DNA from: a virus
Strand: one strand, 5' to 3'
DNA: 21,389 bases
IMG/VR virus record: IMGVR_UViG_3300025719_000011
Location: 1-21,389 of that record
Each line of letters starts with the position of its first letter. Position 1 is the stretch's first letter. Shown here piece after piece: positions 6,553 through 12,948 of the stretch. A program made the position numbers and the translations under genes. Below the pieces are notes generated by a model, which saw only the letters and a list, made by a program, of their open reading frames with translations, had not been told where the DNA came from and did no database searches.

Positions 6553-7461
6553 ATGATGAAGACTTTTACAACAGCAACTATAGTTGCATTGACAATGGCG
6601 TTGTCAACAGGCGCTTCGAGTGAACCTAACCAAGAAGATATAGGTAAACCAGAAGCAAGGATTTTCGGAGAAATTAATCAAGCGTTCAGTACGAACCAGA
6701 AAGGTAACTCAGATTTCATACCAGGAGTTAATGACTCTTTTTTCGGTGTAGATATCAATTGGGAAAATGAAGAAAATAAGTATTTTGCTAAGATGTCCGC
6801 AGATGTAGATATAAACAATTCTACAAACAACCGACTTTCAACACGAGATGCTTTTGCGGGAGTCGAAAGAGGACCGTTACATATTTCATTCGGACGACAG
6901 ATGAATGTTCGAGGAAAAATTAGAGAAGCGACAGTTGGGATATTCGAAGGACCAAATAATTTTGGTACACAGAATGTAGGACGAGCAAGTCAAACTTTAA
7001 AAACGAAATACAAATTTGACGATTTTACTCTAGTAGGAACAGTCACTACAGACTTCGGGTCTAACAGAAACCTTGAATCTTGGGAAGTAGGTTCAGCCTA
7101 TTCTTTCTCAGAAGATATCAATCTGGTATCTGCATTTGCACAAGATAAAGATACTGGACAAAATACTGTCATCGGTGGAGTTAACTACACTTATGGCAAT
7201 CTTTTATTCGGGGCTTCTTATGAACGAGCATTGAAAGATGTAGTCAAACTTGGGAAGGGTACATTTAATTTAGTATCTGCCCTAGAACGTGGAAAGCAAA
7301 CTTATAAAGCGGGCTTCCAAACTGTAGAGCAAGGTAGTGAAACTTATCTAATAGAAGCAGTTCACGACTTTAACTCAGCGGGTGCGGTTTATGCAAATGC
7401 AGAACACATCACTGAAGGTAGCCTTGAAAACTATACTATAGGAATTAGACTTAGGTTCTAA
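6553..7461 (+). CDS. Outer-membrane porin (Gram-negative porin-like beta barrel)
   Basis: 302 residues from ATG 6553. There is a Sec signal peptide (MMKTFTTATIVALTMALSTGASS, cleavage probably near residue 20-22). The mature part consists of alternating amphipathic strands with short turns throughout and ends in RLRF, the C-terminal Phe signature read by the BAM machinery. The stretch STRDAFAGVERGPLHISFGRQMN is the loop-3/strand signature of trimeric general porins (RDAFVGLxGxFGxLxLGRQ). At about 280 mature residues it fits a 16-strand barrel. AAGGGA lies 12 bases upstream of ATG 6553; ATG 6556 is equally possible, and TTG 6541 sits too close to that site. It is followed by a strong terminator. 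A host-type porin in a lytic-phage context is unusual. Confidence 0.8.
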   Translation: MMKTFTTATIVALTMALSTGASSEPNQEDIGKPEARIFGEINQAFSTNQKGNSDFIPGVNDSFFGVDINWENEENKYFAKMSADVDINNSTNNRLSTRDAFAGVERGPLHISFGRQMNVRGKIREATVGIFEGPNNFGTQNVGRASQTLKTKYKFDDFTLVGTVTTDFGSNRNLESWEVGSAYSFSEDINLVSAFAQDKDTGQNTVIGGVNYTYGNLLFGASYERALKDVVKLGKGTFNLVSALERGKQTYKAGFQTVEQGSETYLIEAVHDFNSAGAVYANAEHITEGSLENYTIGIRLRF

Positions 7462-7490
7462 GTCTTACGGAAGAAAGGATGTATGAGATA

Positions 7491-7519
7491 GGGAACTCCA
7501 GCAGGAGTTCCCTTTTCTT
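7491..7519 (+). terminator. Rho-independent terminator after the porin
   Basis: Perfect 9-bp stem GGGAACTCC (7491-7499) with GGAGTTCCC (7504-7512), loop AGCA, followed by TTTTCTT. It ends plus-strand transcription after the porin. On the minus strand the stem comes directly after the convergent gene's stop, but the following bases (TATCTC) make a poor U tract, so the minus-strand effect is probably weak. Confidence 0.85.
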
Positions 7520-8063
7520 ATGTAGCAAGAGCGATTGAACCTTCCATCGCTTGATTAAGAGTTTTGATATCTCGTGGGTCGACTGGTTCTAGTCGGTCCA
7601 TTTTTTCTTCTAGATTTTCTTTCTTCAATTCATTCTCTGTAGGAGGCTTGCGATTATCTAGACCATTAGGTGCAGGTTGCAATTGGTCACCATACAGAAT
7701 AACACAACTCATCCCATTTTCGAGATGAGCAATAAGAGAAAAAGTTCCAGTCTTTGGGTTGAAATATTGAACGATAGGTAACTGAAGTTGCCTTACTTTG
7801 CCTTGAGTGTCCTCTCCACCAGGGATTTGGATAATTCCACGACCCTGTAGCATTTCAATTTCACCACGAGCACCTTTGAATTCACCAAGGATGACTTGAT
7901 GCGATGAGCAATCAAAGAAACCTGGCCATTGCTGAACCTGGGGTCTTTGCTGTTCCTGAGGAACCGCTTGGATACTAATTGTGTCATTGGCTAGGGCTGA
8001 GACTCCAGAGAGTAAAACTCCGAATAAAACAGCGATACCAACAACCATTTTATGGTTTTGCAT
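7518..8063 (-). CDS. Secreted periplasmic/envelope protein of unknown function
   Basis: 181 residues and the only convincing minus-strand gene here. A classic signal peptide opens it (MQNHKMVVGIAVLFGVLLSG with VSALA, cleavage after ALA at about residue 25). The mature protein has two Cys (about 52 and 119) that could form a periplasmic disulfide, a beta-rich centre (FDCSSHQVILGEF ... FSLIAHLENGMSCVILYG) and a Pro/charged C-terminal tail. AAAGGAT lies 8 bases before the start. A T4-type late promoter octamer lies about 48 bases upstream on the same strand. It converges with the porin gene and may act with it in the envelope. The two-Cys 'HxxNGxSC' style is one I associate with marine phage and bacterial hypotheticals; no function known. 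Confidence 0.72.
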   Translation of the reverse strand: MQNHKMVVGIAVLFGVLLSGVSALANDTISIQAVPQEQQRPQVQQWPGFFDCSSHQVILGEFKGARGEIEMLQGRGIIQIPGGEDTQGKVRQLQLPIVQYFNPKTGTFSLIAHLENGMSCVILYGDQLQPAPNGLDNRKPPTENELKKENLEEKMDRLEPVDPRDIKTLNQAMEGSIALAT

Positions 8064-8110
8064 ATCATTTATCCTTTGTCTATAAAGCCAGATTAATTGA
8101 CTTTGTGAAC

Positions 8111-8118
8111 TATTTATA
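8111..8118 (-). promoter_or_regulatory. T4-type late promoter for the minus-strand gene
   Basis: TATAAATA on the minus strand (plus-strand TATTTATA), the T4 late promoter octamer recognised in T4 by gp55. It lies 48 bases before the start codon at 8063, which places the transcript start roughly 40 bases before the ORF. No -35 box is expected for this class. Confidence 0.6.
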
Positions 8119-8136
8119 AGTTTTTTGATTAAAGGG

Positions 8137-8165
8137 TTGACAATCCAGATTTCCTGTGCTATAAT
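8137..8165 (+). promoter_or_regulatory. Early sigma70-type promoter
   Basis: AAAGGGTTGACA with the -35 at 8137-8142, a 17-base spacer and TATAAT at 8160-8165. It drives the 55-residue gene at 8206. It belongs to a family of near-identical promoters in this window. Confidence 0.8.
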
Positions 8166-8205
8166 GTATCTATAATAAAGAATTAATTGAAAAAGAGGTA
8201 TGAAT

Positions 8206-8373
8206 ATGAGTAAAATGAAAGATTATGTTATGGATGTCCAAGAATGGGTTAATGATGTTGTAGCAGATGGGCAGTGTGATTTTGATAATGTCCATCAAAA
8301 AGCGACTGATTTCTTCGGAAATAGTATGGCTGGTGATATAGCGAAAGATTATGTCGAACACGAAATGGCGTAA
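8206..8373 (+). CDS. Small acidic protein of unknown function
   Basis: 55 residues from ATG 8206, about 7 bases after AGAGG. An in-frame ATG at 8200 is too close to that site. The protein is acidic, with two likely helices (YVMDVQEWVNDVVADG and FDNVHQKATDFFGNS) and a single Cys. It forms a one-gene unit between two strong promoters, a layout typical of phage early host-takeover proteins. No family recognised; the takeover role is an inference from context. Confidence 0.55.
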   Translation: MSKMKDYVMDVQEWVNDVVADGQCDFDNVHQKATDFFGNSMAGDIAKDYVEHEMA

Positions 8374-8385
8374 AAAACTTCAAAA

Positions 8386-8405
8386 AAAGGGTTGACAAAC
8401 CCTTT
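8386..8405. other. Perfect 8-bp palindrome overlapping a -35 box
   Basis: AAAGGGTT (8386-8393) and AACCCTTT (8398-8405) flank GACA. The -35 box TTGACA (8392-8397) lies within it. On the minus strand the stem is followed by a run of T (complement of A382-388 in local numbering), so it could stop antisense transcription. On the plus strand the U tract is only TTT. Confidence 0.55.
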
Positions 8406-8420
8406 CCCACCGTGTATAAT
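8392..8420 (+). promoter_or_regulatory. Early sigma70-type promoter
   Basis: TTGACA (8392-8397), 17-base spacer, TATAAT (8415-8420) preceded by GTG. It drives the gene at 8472. Confidence 0.8.
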
Positions 8421-8441
8421 ACTTAGTATAAAATCAATTAA

Positions 8442-8449
8442 TATAAATA
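8442..8449 (+). promoter_or_regulatory. T4-type late promoter octamer
   Basis: TATAAATA 23 bases before ATG 8472, just downstream of a sigma70-type promoter. The gene at 8472 may be expressed both early and late. Confidence 0.45.
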
Positions 8450-8471
8450 ATCAGCAATATGGGAGAATCCT

Positions 8472-9092
8472 ATGAGTTTAACGATTAAAGGTGACCCATC
8501 TGGCATTGATGTATCAGAGTTTACGGATATTGTCGATACCTATGATGGCAAAAATGCGTTCATTAAGGATGTACTTTATCGGGTAGAGGCTAAGGGTTCT
8601 GTCACTGTTAAGCAGATTGAGGCAGTGGTCAAGGTATTCAAATCTGACCAGTCATATATAGAGAAGAATAAGGAACGCCTTGAAAGAATGGTTCCTATGA
8701 AAGAAGGTAGGAATGAAGTTGTTGGTACCGTAGTTTCTATGAAGGAATACGAGAACCGATTCACTGGTGGTTATGACTTTAAGATGCTCATTGAGGATTT
8801 CAAAGGCTATCGAGTGTTTGGTTCTGTACCAAAATTCTTCCAAGACAAAGATGTTAAGGTTGGGGATTTCGTTAAATTTAGTGCGAAACTTCGCCAAAAA
8901 GAATTAGGTTTTGGATTCTATTCGTATCCAAAAGAGGGTGTTTTTGTTGATGGTGAAACTGCTCAAATCACAAAAGAAGCAATTGAGAAGTTGAAGCCAG
9001 CACCGAAGACTCCAGAGGAAATCATACAAAAGGAGGTGCAGGTTAAAAAAGAATTGTATCAACGTGAGTTGATGGACTTCCTTTCTGCATAA
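8472..9092 (+). CDS. OB-fold-like phage protein, possible ssDNA/nucleic-acid binder
   Basis: 206 residues from ATG 8472 (GGGAG 6 bases upstream). The N-terminal 75 residues are helical and charged. Residues about 80-155 show a five-strand pattern: NEVVGTVVSMKEYEN, YDFKMLIEDFKGYRVFGSVP, VKVGDFVKFSAKLR and LGFGFYSYPKEG. This reads like an OB-fold with the 'GD-x-V-x-F-x-A' strand often seen in phage proteins predicted to bind nucleic acids. The C-terminal 50 residues are Lys/Glu-rich and helical. I cannot name a family. Its strong early promoter plus a late octamer implies high and long-lasting expression, as for a DNA-binding protein needed throughout infection. Confidence 0.7.
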   Translation: MSLTIKGDPSGIDVSEFTDIVDTYDGKNAFIKDVLYRVEAKGSVTVKQIEAVVKVFKSDQSYIEKNKERLERMVPMKEGRNEVVGTVVSMKEYENRFTGGYDFKMLIEDFKGYRVFGSVPKFFQDKDVKVGDFVKFSAKLRQKELGFGFYSYPKEGVFVDGETAQITKEAIEKLKPAPKTPEEIIQKEVQVKKELYQRELMDFLSA

Positions 9093-9096
9093 CGAG

Positions 9097-9222
9097 ATGC
9101 AACCATTAGGTAAAGAAAAACAAAATGCTCTTAGTCGTTCTTGGACTAAAGCAATGCGTAAGGCTGGTAAAGCCAAGGGCAGACGAGATAATAAAAAGAA
9201 GGAGACACAAACTCCTCAATAA
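9097..9222 (+). CDS. Very small basic protein
   Basis: 41 residues from ATG 9097, starting 4 bases after the previous stop. Strongly basic (14 Lys/Arg), with KAMRKAGKAKGRRDNKKK in the second half. Likely a nucleic-acid-binding or ribosome-contacting peptide if translated. There is no clear ribosome binding site, so expression would depend on coupling with the gene upstream. Confidence 0.4.
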   Translation: MQPLGKEKQNALSRSWTKAMRKAGKAKGRRDNKKKETQTPQ

Positions 9223-9352
9223 TGGTGTTGACACGGGCAATGGGGGAAGTCCTGTTTGAGATACTATCGAAAGGGTAAAGAGAAAGTCAAATTGACGTGG
9301 AAACTTTAACCGCAGAACCCACTTATTCAACCTACAATATGGAAGATTATAT

Positions 9353-9727
9353 ATGAGTTGTAAACATAAAGAACCACATACCCATCTGCCACTTTGGCTA
9401 GTAAAAGTAACCTGGCTCGATGCCGCAACCTATAATAATGGTTGGCACGAACTAGATGACCTGCCTATTGAAAACGACTTCTTTGAAACATATGGAATAC
9501 AATTTCTAGAAGATGACCTCTGTATCTACCTCACTGATACAATCCGACCTGATTTCTGCGTAGGTGCTATACACCAACTCCCTAAGGGTATGATAAAATC
9601 CATCACCAAAATCAAGAAGATTAAAGACCTTTGGGGATATGAAAAGAAGGCCAAGGACGAATTAGCCACTATTATACCCGCAAAAGAAACTGCAAAAAAA
9701 GTGAAAAAAGGTGATAAAAGGGGTTGA
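9353..9727 (+). CDS. Phage protein of unknown function
   Basis: 124 residues from ATG 9353 with GGAAG about 8 bases upstream. The first 90 residues look globular (LPLWLVKVTWLDAATYNNGWHELDD ... LCIYLTDTIRPDFCVGAIHQLPKGMI), with a strand-rich pattern. The WLDAATxxxxWxxLDD opening recalls small conserved phage hypotheticals. The tail is Lys-rich (AKETAKKVKKGDKRG). The last codons overlap the promoter for the next gene (TGA stop within TTGACA). No function can be assigned. Confidence 0.6.
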   Translation: MSCKHKEPHTHLPLWLVKVTWLDAATYNNGWHELDDLPIENDFFETYGIQFLEDDLCIYLTDTIRPDFCVGAIHQLPKGMIKSITKIKKIKDLWGYEKKAKDELATIIPAKETAKKVKKGDKRG

Positions 9728-9751
9728 CATTGGGCTGGAATAGTGTATAAT
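9724..9751 (+). promoter_or_regulatory. Early sigma70-type promoter
   Basis: GGGGTTGACA with -35 9724-9729, a 16-base spacer and GTG-TATAAT (9746-9751). An ATGATG lies exactly at the predicted start site (9758). The better start for the gene, with its own ribosome binding site, is 9785. Confidence 0.8.
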
Positions 9752-9784
9752 ATACTTATGATGAAAGAAAATAGAAGGAAAAAT

Positions 9785-10306
9785 ATGATAATATACTTAG
9801 ATATGGATGGAGTAATAGCAGATTTCTTCAGCGGATTAGCGAAGAAACACGGCAAAAGCCACTGGAAAGAAATTGACGATGTTGAGGTTAAAATTGACAA
9901 TCTCAAGGGTACAGATTTCTTTAATACTCTAGACTTATATCCAACTTCAACTGCTCTAGTTGATTTTGTAAAAGAACTCGCTGGTGATGATTGGGGCATT
10001 TGCTCTTCTCCTCTACGAGGCGACTTCAAAAACTCTGCTTTTTGGAAAGCAGAATGGTTAGAGAAGTTTGGGTTTACCCCACCTAAAAAAGAGAACTTAA
10101 AGTTCTCCACAAACAAACCTGTTTATGCTACTAATAAAGCGGGTGTTCCTAATATCTTGATTGACGATAAACCTGAAAATGTTGAGCGTTGGATTGCGAA
10201 AGGCGGTATAGGTATTCGTTACCAAGCGAATGAAGATAGCCTAGATGACTTGAAAAAGATGTTGTCTATGAATGTTGAAATGAGCCAAATGCTTGCAACA
10301 GTGTGA
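9785..10306 (+). CDS. HAD-family 5'(3')-deoxyribonucleotidase-like protein
   Basis: 173 residues. Motif I YLDMDGVIADF (nucleophile D6, D8), motif II CSSP (73-76, S74/S75) and motif III/IV LIDDKPENVERW (D127, D128) with a Lys between them match the NT5C-like nucleotidase group, which dephosphorylates (deoxy)nucleoside monophosphates. The segment after motif I (residues 14-65) can form the small helical cap. Start at ATG 9785 behind AGAAGGAAAAAT; the in-frame ATG 9758 coincides with the predicted transcription start and would be leaderless. With RNR and PurM present, a role in balancing or recycling nucleotide pools is likely; the substrate cannot be read. Followed by a terminator. Confidence 0.78.
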   Translation: MIIYLDMDGVIADFFSGLAKKHGKSHWKEIDDVEVKIDNLKGTDFFNTLDLYPTSTALVDFVKELAGDDWGICSSPLRGDFKNSAFWKAEWLEKFGFTPPKKENLKFSTNKPVYATNKAGVPNILIDDKPENVERWIAKGGIGIRYQANEDSLDDLKKMLSMNVEMSQMLATV

Positions 10307-10341
10307 ATCGAGTAGTTTTAAAAAATCAAAAATAAGTACCT

Positions 10342-10366
10342 AGGGATGATAAATATCATCCCTTTA
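10342..10366 (+). terminator. Probable terminator hairpin
   Basis: 9-bp perfect stem AGGGATGAT (10342-10350) with ATCATCCCT (10355-10363), loop AAAT, followed by TTAATTG. The U tract is short, so strength is moderate. It sits between the nucleotidase gene and the next promoter, in the 10307-10415 gap. Confidence 0.6.
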
Positions 10367-10380
10367 ATTGTGTAAAAAGT

Positions 10381-10409
10381 TTGACTATACCAGAAGAAAG
10401 TGATATAAT
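10381..10409 (+). promoter_or_regulatory. Early sigma70-type promoter
   Basis: TTGACT (10381-10386), 17-base spacer, TATAAT (10404-10409). The predicted start site falls on or next to the ATG of the following gene. Confidence 0.65.
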
Positions 10410-10415
10410 AACTAT

Positions 10416-10655
10416 ATGATGAAATTAAATAAAGACGTTACAAAGATTTTAGAGTGGTTATCTACTCTAATTGTGGTTACTGGAGTGTTCTTGAATTCTC
10501 TAGGGTATTACCCAGAAGGACCTATCATTATGACGATAGGAAGTATCTTTTGGATTATCGTTGGGTTACGTTGGAAGACACCTTCGATTATTATTACAAA
10601 TACAGTAATTTTCATATTGTCCTCTACTGGACTTATGTATACTTACTTAGGATAA
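10416..10655 (+). CDS. Small multi-pass membrane protein
   Basis: 79 residues with three hydrophobic segments: about 16-31 (STLIVVTGVFLNSLGY), 36-52 (PIIMTIGSIFWIIVGLR) and 57-76 (SIIITNTVIFILSSTGLMY), with short basic loops. Start at ATG 10416 or the adjacent ATG 10419. There is no ribosome binding site, and the upstream promoter would start transcription at the ATG itself, so it may be leaderless. It directly precedes the lysozyme gene (15 bases), so a holin or holin-like role is plausible but not shown. Confidence 0.6.
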   Translation: MMKLNKDVTKILEWLSTLIVVTGVFLNSLGYYPEGPIIMTIGSIFWIIVGLRWKTPSIIITNTVIFILSSTGLMYTYLG

Positions 10656-10670
10656 AGGAGTAAATTTTTG

Positions 10671-11279
10671 ATGGTCAAGTTTCTAGCAACAACAACTTTT
10701 ATAGGTATGTTAGGATGGGGTGTCATTGCTAATGGTGGTGTAAAAGCCACTCAAGCAAGCATTCAAAGTCTTTGGCAACCCGAAGAAAAGATTGTTATAT
10801 TTGTTAAGAGTATGGAGAATTACCCACTTCTAATGGGTCGTGTTACGCTGAATGAATATGATGACGTTGGTCATATTGCCGCAGGATATGGAACAAGAGC
10901 ATATCTAATTACAGTTCAAACCGAAGAAGAAGCCTCACGAGTGATGAAGATAAAATTGCAAGAGGCTAATATGTTCATCGATAGACTTGTAAAAGTACCA
11001 TTAAAAAAGCACGAACGGGATGCCTTAGTGTCTCTAGTGTATAATGTTGGACCGACTAGGTTCAGTAAATCAAGAGCCTTAAAGTGCCTAAATAAAGGTG
11101 ATATGAAATGTTTCTTAGAACAATCATTTCACCATAAAAAGGGATTTGTTAGGGTACGTAATAAGATACACAAAGGACTAGTAGCAAGACGGGCCCTAGA
11201 AAGTAATATTTTCCAGAACGGAGACGAAATGGGTTTCTACTGGATTAATCTGAACCCGAGTGGACATTTAACAGACTAG
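10671..11279 (+). CDS. GH24 (T4-type) lysozyme / endolysin with N-terminal membrane anchor
   Basis: 202 residues from ATG 10671, ten bases after AAAGGAG. An N-terminal hydrophobic segment (about 4-21) suggests a signal-anchor endolysin exported by Sec. GH24 features: candidate catalytic Glu E49 (KSMENYP), D65 in EYDDVGHIAAGYGT, the helical core ALVSLVYNVGPTRF and the C-terminal GLVARRALE, the usual GLxxRRxxE signature. By alignment to T4 (YTIGIGH), the catalytic Thr26 position reads Ala70 and His31 reads Thr75, which differs from the standard E-D-T triad. The product cleaves peptidoglycan MurNAc-GlcNAc bonds at lysis. The small membrane protein just upstream could be its partner. Confidence 0.82.
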   Translation: MVKFLATTTFIGMLGWGVIANGGVKATQASIQSLWQPEEKIVIFVKSMENYPLLMGRVTLNEYDDVGHIAAGYGTRAYLITVQTEEEASRVMKIKLQEANMFIDRLVKVPLKKHERDALVSLVYNVGPTRFSKSRALKCLNKGDMKCFLEQSFHHKKGFVRVRNKIHKGLVARRALESNIFQNGDEMGFYWINLNPSGHLTD

Positions 11280-11287
11280 GAGTTATT

Positions 11288-11407
11288 ATGTGGTATTATA
11301 AGTGTGAGGCTGGACAGTATATGGAAGATACATTGTGTCGATTACTCACCGTGATAATTAAGCATCGGTTTCAACATCTAATTAAAGGCGAAGGTTTTAA
11401 AGATTAG
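11288..11407 (+). CDS. Very small protein of unknown function
   Basis: 39 residues from ATG 11288 behind AGGAG (5 bases), starting 8 bases after lysozyme. Contains two Cys (6, 17) and a Leu/Ile-rich helix (TLCRLLTVIIKHRFQHLI). It ends directly before the promoter at 11410. The good ribosome binding site and placement argue for expression; nothing is known of its role. Confidence 0.5.
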   Translation: MWYYKCEAGQYMEDTLCRLLTVIIKHRFQHLIKGEGFKD

Positions 11408-11409
11408 GG

Positions 11410-11438
11410 TTGACACGCATCATTTTTTAGTGTATAAT
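11410..11438 (+). promoter_or_regulatory. Early sigma70-type promoter
   Basis: GGGTTGACA with -35 11410-11415, 17-base spacer, GTG-TATAAT (11433-11438). It drives the glycosyltransferase cassette that follows. Confidence 0.8.
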
Positions 11439-11458
11439 GTATATTAAATGAGAATGAG

Positions 11459-11944
11459 ATGTATATCTGTATATGCAACGCGGTCAAAGAAGGTGACAAA
11501 GAACGATACCATCTAATTGGCACAAATTGTGGAAGATGTATGATTGATAATATTAATGAGAAGGATGATAAAATTATGGCAGAGGATAAAAAGCGAAAAG
11601 TCGAAGTAGAAGAGTCAGCAGGTTACGATAACTATTTGGGCGAAGTCGATGATTCCTCGCTACCAACTACCCTTGATGGCTTTATGGGTGGTGAGAAAAT
11701 CAATACAGAAGTTGATATTGATTCTTGGCGTGCCCATTGGAAACAAATGCCCTCTTTTACTCAAGAAGAGAATAAGGCTTTCAAGCAAATTATTATGTCC
11801 TTCAGAACGAAGGAAGACTACGAAGAATTTCAAGTCAAACTTGGTCAGCGAATGACTGTAAAAACCAAGTCTGCTTGGTATCCCCACCTTGATGTAACCG
11901 CTAATTCATTACTCCGTTGGATGGAGGACGAGAATAATGATTGA
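11459..11944 (+). CDS. BFD-like [2Fe-2S] N-terminus joined to a phage module
   Basis: 161 residues in one uninterrupted frame. Residues 1-28 read MYICICNAVKEGD ... GTNCGRCM, matching bacterioferritin-associated ferredoxin (CxC near the start, then a Gly-rich turn with CGxC; ligands C4, C6, C24, C27), but about 14 residues shorter between the Cys pairs. From Met40 (ATG 11576, preceded by AAGGA) the sequence is a different module: an acidic linker, then WRAHWKQMPSFTQEE ... FRTKEDYEEFQVKLG and KTKSAWYP. I know this module from phage proteins that stand alone or follow ParB-like domains. The internal start could yield a separate 122-residue product. It overlaps the next gene by 8 bases and opens the modification cassette. 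Confidence 0.65.
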   Translation: MYICICNAVKEGDKERYHLIGTNCGRCMIDNINEKDDKIMAEDKKRKVEVEESAGYDNYLGEVDDSSLPTTLDGFMGGEKINTEVDIDSWRAHWKQMPSFTQEENKAFKQIIMSFRTKEDYEEFQVKLGQRMTVKTKSAWYPHLDVTANSLLRWMEDENND

Positions 11945-12806
11945 GCGAATCTACATTCCAACAGTTCGCAGGACCGATAACCAAATTACATTTAACAATC
12001 TTCCCGATGAATTAAAGGAAAGAGTTGTTATGGTTGTCGAACCTGCGGAACGACACCTCTATAATTATGATTGCGAGTATCTCGAAATCCCAGAGAAGAT
12101 TGTTGGTACTTGGACTCAATTAGCAGAGACCCGTTTGTTTATCCATAAACACGCTGGCAAAATCAAATATTGTGTTGCAGATGATGACCTTATTATCAGA
12201 CGAAGGAACGCTAAGTATTGGACTGGAAAGTCTAATATGGAGAAGTCCAAGCAAACTGCTACTAAAGACGAAATTCTAGATATGTTTGATACGTTCAGTA
12301 ACTGGTTCGATGAACCAGATATTGGTATTGCAGGATGCTCTGATTGTTGGGCACCACCAGCGGCTACAGAATATGTAGATACAAAGGGCATATATTCTAT
12401 CGTGTTCTATGATGGAAGAATGATATCGAAGGTGATTGATGATATAGATATTACCTCATTACGTATTGCAGAAGATGTTCTTTTTCTTTACGAGTGCCTA
12501 AGTCGAGGTATCAACACCAGACAGTCAACCGAATGGATATACGACAACAAATCAATGACTGATAAAGACCTCCAAGACACACGGGTAGTATGGACAGGTA
12601 TGTTCGATGGAGATTCTTCTGAGAAGATTAAAAATTACTACCAGAGTGACGAACATTATAAAGCAATGAAATTTATTCAAAACAAATTCCCTCACGGAAT
12701 GAAGATTTTTGAGAAGGATGGGAAATTGAAAAATACCAAGTACTGGAAAAAAGTTTATAAACCATTGGAATCTACAACTGATTCCTCATTAAGTGACTTT
12801 ATGTGA
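11937..12806 (+). CDS. GT-A-type glycosyltransferase-like protein
   Basis: 289 residues starting inside the end of the previous gene (ATGATTGAG). The N-terminus reads IYIPTVRRTDNQITFNNLP, then a strand (RVVMVVEPAE) and KYCVADDDLII, with D82-D84 as the metal/nucleotide-sugar DxD of GT-A enzymes. A second acidic site lies in IAEDVLFLYECLSRG, resembling the acceptor-side ED-x-DL motif of family-2-like enzymes. I recognise this layout from phage glycosyltransferase-like proteins close to the TET/JBP-associated type, though less clearly than its neighbour at 13398. Donor and acceptor are unknown; modified DNA bases or surface glycans are both possible. Confidence 0.62.
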   Translation: MIERIYIPTVRRTDNQITFNNLPDELKERVVMVVEPAERHLYNYDCEYLEIPEKIVGTWTQLAETRLFIHKHAGKIKYCVADDDLIIRRRNAKYWTGKSNMEKSKQTATKDEILDMFDTFSNWFDEPDIGIAGCSDCWAPPAATEYVDTKGIYSIVFYDGRMISKVIDDIDITSLRIAEDVLFLYECLSRGINTRQSTEWIYDNKSMTDKDLQDTRVVWTGMFDGDSSEKIKNYYQSDEHYKAMKFIQNKFPHGMKIFEKDGKLKNTKYWKKVYKPLESTTDSSLSDFM

Positions 12807-12818
12807 CGAAAGGAATAT

Positions 12819-12941
12819 ATGTTCAGAATGTGGATGGCCATAATATTAACAGTAGCACTATTATTCGTATTTGCAACAATGGGACCGCACTATACATTGC
12901 CAGACGAGGCTTTTGTTGGAAATAAAATCTTAGAAAAATAG
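12819..12941 (+). CDS. Single-pass mini membrane protein
   Basis: 40 residues from ATG 12819 behind AAAGGAA. A hydrophobic segment covers residues 5-20 (WMAIILTVALLFVFAT), followed by a short polar tail. Twelve bases after the glycosyltransferase stop. It may be an anchor or an uncleaved signal. No family. Confidence 0.5.
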   Translation: MFRMWMAIILTVALLFVFATMGPHYTLPDEAFVGNKILEK

Positions 12942-12948
12942 GGGCCTA

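Noticed and set aside
9228-9267. TTGACA box at 9228 as another early promoter
   Set aside because: No TATAAT-like box lies 15-19 bases downstream; the nearest resemblance is too far away. The 9223-9352 gap otherwise holds nothing I can support.
9526-10116. Long minus-strand ORF of 196 residues
   Set aside because: It spans two plus-strand genes with clear motifs and an intervening promoter; its composition (Ser/Phe/Ile-rich) is that of an antisense shadow.
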